This document shows, piece by piece, positions 6,143-8,228 of a stretch of 8,228 nt of DNA (its first letter is position 1; the number at the start of each line of letters is the position of its first letter). The stretch lies in NCBI GenBank assembly GCA_014380105.1, contig JACMKL010000818.1:1-8228 (forward strand), read 5' to 3'. The translations under genes were made by a program, and so were the position numbers. The stretch comes from Candidatus Melainabacteria bacterium. GTDB lineage: Bacteria > Cyanobacteriota > Vampirovibrionia > Obscuribacterales > Obscuribacteraceae. The notes beneath the pieces were generated by a model. The model was given only the letters and a program-made list of their open reading frames with translations. It searched no databases and had not been told where the DNA came from.

Positions 6143-6151
6143 TGCTAATAT
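6143..6151 (+). promoter_or_regulatory. Possible extended -10 promoter of the 6177-8228 operon
   Basis: TGC-TAATAT has the TGn extension and 4 of 6 matches to TATAAT. The matching -35 position holds TCGTTC, which is poor. Transcription would begin near 6158, leaving a short leader that contains the ribosome site GAGAGG (6162-6167) for the GTG at 6177. Confidence 0.35.
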
Positions 6152-6176
6152 TTTTGAACTTGAGAGGTTTGTTATA

Positions 6177-6704
6177 GTGCTGATTAGAAGATTGTTGAAT
6201 ACCAATTTGCTTCTCGCTGCAGCGTTTGCTTGCTTGCAATCTGCCCTGCCCGCGGTGGCAGACGAAACAGCACCTGCTTTACGTCCGAATTTACCTACTC
6301 AAACTCCTGAACCCCTTAAGCATATGCGCCGAAATCGAGGGGCTGCGAACACTCTGGCTCGCTACCACTGGTTGGACAAGGCGATCGATGCCAATTCGAA
6401 TTTGCTGGATTCGGTCACTTCCTATCATTCTGCCAGCAAAATTTTGGTGAAACACCCGAGACTGGGGGAAATTGCCGAAGCCGACCATTATCTATGCCGC
6501 CGTCTCACTCAATATCCGGATGTGGCTCGAATGCTCGCCGCCAGTCCTTATGCAGACAAAGTGATTGCGCTCGATCCGGAAGGCATCTATCGTGCAGTGA
6601 AAAAGGATCGCTCAATTGCACGGAAATTAGCGAAAAATCCAATGTTCCACAACATGATAGGCGAGAATCCTGATCTAGGAAGATTGATCTCGACTTACAT
6701 GTGA
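6177..6704 (+). CDS. Exported protein made of about twelve 10-residue helical repeats
   Basis: The GTG at 6177 is preferred over an upstream ATG at 6057. GAGAGG lies 9 nt before it, and it places a clean signal peptide at the N-terminus (LIRRLLNTNLLLAAAFACLQ, cleavage likely after AVA at residue 28). The product is 175 residues. After a Pro-rich linker (31-47), residues 53-173 can be cut into twelve consecutive units of 10 residues (one of 11). Each starts with N/Y/H/D/S, often followed by P or H, and has an aliphatic residue almost always at position 8. Examples are YHWLDKAIDA (63), YPDVARMLAA (113), DRSIARKLAK (144) and NPDLGRLIST (164). The pattern suggests a short-helix solenoid in the periplasm or outside the cell. 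I do not recognise the family. The NP-x-h-x-x-h-h rhythm resembles STI1/DP-type NP motifs, but this may be analogy only. It is the first gene of an operon and its stop overlaps the next start by 4 bp. Confidence 0.8.
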   Translation: MLIRRLLNTNLLLAAAFACLQSALPAVADETAPALRPNLPTQTPEPLKHMRRNRGAANTLARYHWLDKAIDANSNLLDSVTSYHSASKILVKHPRLGEIAEADHYLCRRLTQYPDVARMLAASPYADKVIALDPEGIYRAVKKDRSIARKLAKNPMFHNMIGENPDLGRLISTYM

Positions 6705-7630
6705 CTTTAGATTTCGTATTTACTGCTAAAGCACTAATCATCGGACTTCTCACCGGTCTAATGTCCGGCGGATTTGGCGTTGGTGGTGGCATAGTCTGCA
6801 CGCCACTTGTGCGCATTTTTCTGGACGTCGATCCGCATGTAGCGGTCGGAACGACCATGGCGCTGATTGTCCCTACATCGATTGCCGGCGCATTCAATTA
6901 CATAAAGAAGTCTCAATTCGACAAAGTGATGGCTGCAAAACTTGCGCCCACCGCAATCCTTGGCACCATAGCTGGTGCACTCGCCACTCAATATATTCAC
7001 CCTCAACTTTTGATGATTCTCTTTGCTCTCCTCGTTTTTGTTGCCGGGTTAGACCTGGCATTAGGAATTGGACAAAACCTCAAAGTGCAGAGAGAAAAAG
7101 AGGCAGCTCTGCTGCGCAATATTGTCTCAACGCCTGAAGTTAAATTCCCAGTAATTGCAACCAAAGAAACATTGCCAGTCGTTGTTTCTGAAGCACTTCC
7201 GGCAACCGGGATTGCTCCATATTTTCTGGGTCTGGCAGCAGGCTTATTTGCAGGATTTTTCGGAGTCGGCGGTGGTTTTCTTCTGGTGCCTTGCCTTCTT
7301 TATTTTTATCGCTTCGGAGTAAAAGCAGCATTCGGAACGTCACTGGTGGTGATAGCAGCAGTCGCAATTCCTGGCACCGTTTCTCATGGCGCTCTATCAC
7401 ATGTTTCAATGGAATTAGCGCTACTTATGATTGCAGGGTCCATCCCGGGGTCATTTTTAGGTAGCGCTCTTGCCCTAAAACTGAAAGACTCATGGCTCAG
7501 GCGCGGATTTGGAATTGTGATGCTAATTATGTCTATTACTATGGCTGTCCGAGAATTCAGCCCAATGGCATTTTCGCAAGTTAGTGGCAATGCACCTAAA
7601 GCCGAAGATAGTGCCAAGCGTCCAAATTGA
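6701..7630 (+). CDS. TauE/SafE-family membrane exporter (sulfite/sulfonate exporter-like)
   Basis: This 309-residue membrane protein has the two-fold inverted layout of TauE/SafE (PF01925): GLLTGLMSGGFGVGGG at residues 15-30 opens the first half and GLAAGLFAGFFGVGGG at 177-192 opens the second. Each is followed by hydrophobic helices (for example 47-65, 83-97, 102-121, 209-225, 238-257, 266-282) and the typical GTT/GTS (50-52, 212-214). The loop at 122-172 between the halves is long and charged, likely cytoplasmic. Members export sulfite, sulfoacetate or related organosulfur anions; the substrate here cannot be read from sequence. The start is GTG at 6701, overlapping the previous stop (GTGA). 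No Shine-Dalgarno lies at a usable distance, so translation is probably coupled to the upstream gene. The C-terminal 20 residues are hydrophilic. Confidence 0.88.
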   Translation: MTLDFVFTAKALIIGLLTGLMSGGFGVGGGIVCTPLVRIFLDVDPHVAVGTTMALIVPTSIAGAFNYIKKSQFDKVMAAKLAPTAILGTIAGALATQYIHPQLLMILFALLVFVAGLDLALGIGQNLKVQREKEAALLRNIVSTPEVKFPVIATKETLPVVVSEALPATGIAPYFLGLAAGLFAGFFGVGGGFLLVPCLLYFYRFGVKAAFGTSLVVIAAVAIPGTVSHGALSHVSMELALLMIAGSIPGSFLGSALALKLKDSWLRRGFGIVMLIMSITMAVREFSPMAFSQVSGNAPKAEDSAKRPN

Positions 7631-7652
7631 CGGACAGGGAATATAGCAAGAG

Positions 7653-8228
7653 ATGTTTAACGCGAAACTTTTAGAATTTGAATCAGCTCTCCTGGCGCAA
7701 AAAGAATGCGCCGGTGGTATTGCCGAGCTGCCGCACGAATGTGCTATTTTGCTTCAGCAAATTGAGCAGGAAATAGGAATTCGCCTCGGGGACACGGCCC
7801 CTAAAGATTGGAAAGGCTGGCTTTCGTACAGGCGTAAAGACGCCTCGGACTCAAAAGGTGGCAAATCAAATTGCGGGCTGATTATTCTGCGCGGTCGCTC
7901 TTGCACAGAAGGCGGCATGTTTGCAAAATGGAAAGCAGGATTGGATGTACCTTCGGCTGTCGAAACCACCACAGAGCACAAACGCGGTTTTGATGTCACG
8001 CCACCACAAGATTTAGACCATTTGTTGATCAATTTTGGTCAAGGAAAGTCAACTCGTGTCTTTCTCTGGTATGGAGAAAACATTGCTCCGTATCAATTGA
8101 TTTTCGAAAAGGACATTCTTGAAGATCCTGATGAAGAGCTGAAAGAAGCTGTTACGGAAGCATGCATCTGGATTATGACACGACCAAAAGATATGACCTT
8201 GAAAGAATTCTTGATTGAGAAATCTAAG
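7653..8228 (+). CDS. Hypothetical cytosolic protein, 3' end outside window
   Basis: The frame runs from an ATG at 7653 to the right edge with no stop, giving 192 residues. It begins 22 bp after the TauE-like stop. AGGGA (7636-7640) lies 12 nt upstream, a weak ribosome site, so it is probably the third gene of the operon. The protein is soluble: no signal peptide and no membrane segment, a helical N-terminus (FNAKLLEFESALLAQKECAG), Lys/Gly-rich stretches around 55-70 and several cysteines (residues 19, 30, about 72 and 80, and near 175). A beta-like segment near residue 135 (STRVFLWYGENIAPYQLIF) is followed by an acidic helix. I do not recognise a family and assign no function. Confidence 0.75.
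   Translation, partial: MFNAKLLEFESALLAQKECAGGIAELPHECAILLQQIEQEIGIRLGDTAPKDWKGWLSYRRKDASDSKGGKSNCGLIILRGRSCTEGGMFAKWKAGLDVPSAVETTTEHKRGFDVTPPQDLDHLLINFGQGKSTRVFLWYGENIAPYQLIFEKDILEDPDEELKEAVTEACIWIMTRPKDMTLKEFLIEKSK

Noticed and set aside
6057..6176. Earlier ATG for the repeat protein
   Set aside because: It would add 40 residues ahead of an obvious signal peptide and lacks a ribosome site. The GTG at 6177 has GAGAGG 9 nt upstream.
6021..6239. N-terminal extension of the kinase gene upstream of 6020
   Set aside because: The frame is open, but it would cover the whole intergenic region and overlap the divergent gene's signal peptide. The extra residues look non-coding, and the ATG at 6020 has a plausible ribosome site.
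1..8228. CRISPR arrays, tRNA or rRNA genes, insertion sequences
   Set aside because: No regularly spaced identical repeats, no cloverleaf-like or rRNA-like sequence, and no transposase or terminal inverted repeats were seen.

Overview
Organism: The window looks like chromosomal DNA from a bacterium of moderate GC content. Two adjacent proteins belong to families I associate with Cyanobacteria: an IctB-type Wzy_C membrane protein and a DUF4330 protein. The rest (a TadE/G-like pilus protein, a heptose-kinase domain with a long N-terminal extension, a TauE-type exporter and several lineage-specific hypotheticals) shows nothing photosynthetic. My best guess is a non-photosynthetic member of Cyanobacteriota (Vampirovibrionia/'Melainabacteria', for example the Obscuribacterales). 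This is inference from protein families; no rRNA or marker gene is present. Layout, left to right: (1) Positions 1-1169, minus strand, hold the first 389 codons of a TadE/G-like protein whose 3' end lies outside the window. It has a consensus-like promoter about 120 bp upstream and a structured leader, including a small UUCG-type hairpin over its Shine-Dalgarno sequence. (2) Positions 1170-1643 are non-coding and contain that leader, the promoter, a 17-bp palindrome, an imperfect direct repeat and a long-range inverted repeat. (3) Positions 1644-3658, minus strand, form a two-gene operon: a DUF4330 single-pass membrane protein followed 17 bp later by the IctB/O-antigen-ligase-like polytopic protein. 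(4) Positions 3797-4159, plus strand, encode a 120-residue hypothetical protein ending just before a strong intrinsic terminator. That terminator lies inside the 3' coding end of the convergent next gene. (5) Positions 4227-6020, minus strand, encode a 597-residue protein: a disordered N-terminal half, a TPR-like segment and a C-terminal RfaE1-type PfkB sugar kinase. (6) Positions 6177-8228, plus strand, look like an operon divergent from the kinase: an exported protein built almost entirely of roughly 10-residue helical repeats, a TauE/SafE-family exporter whose GTG start overlaps the preceding stop by 4 bp, and a cytosolic hypothetical protein that runs off the window. How the genes may fit together: the kinase family makes heptose-phosphate precursors for surface glycans, and Wzy_C proteins polymerise or ligate glycans at the membrane, so a cell-envelope theme is plausible for the left and middle parts. 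That link is inference; the genes are in different transcription units. No mobile element, CRISPR array, tRNA or rRNA was seen.
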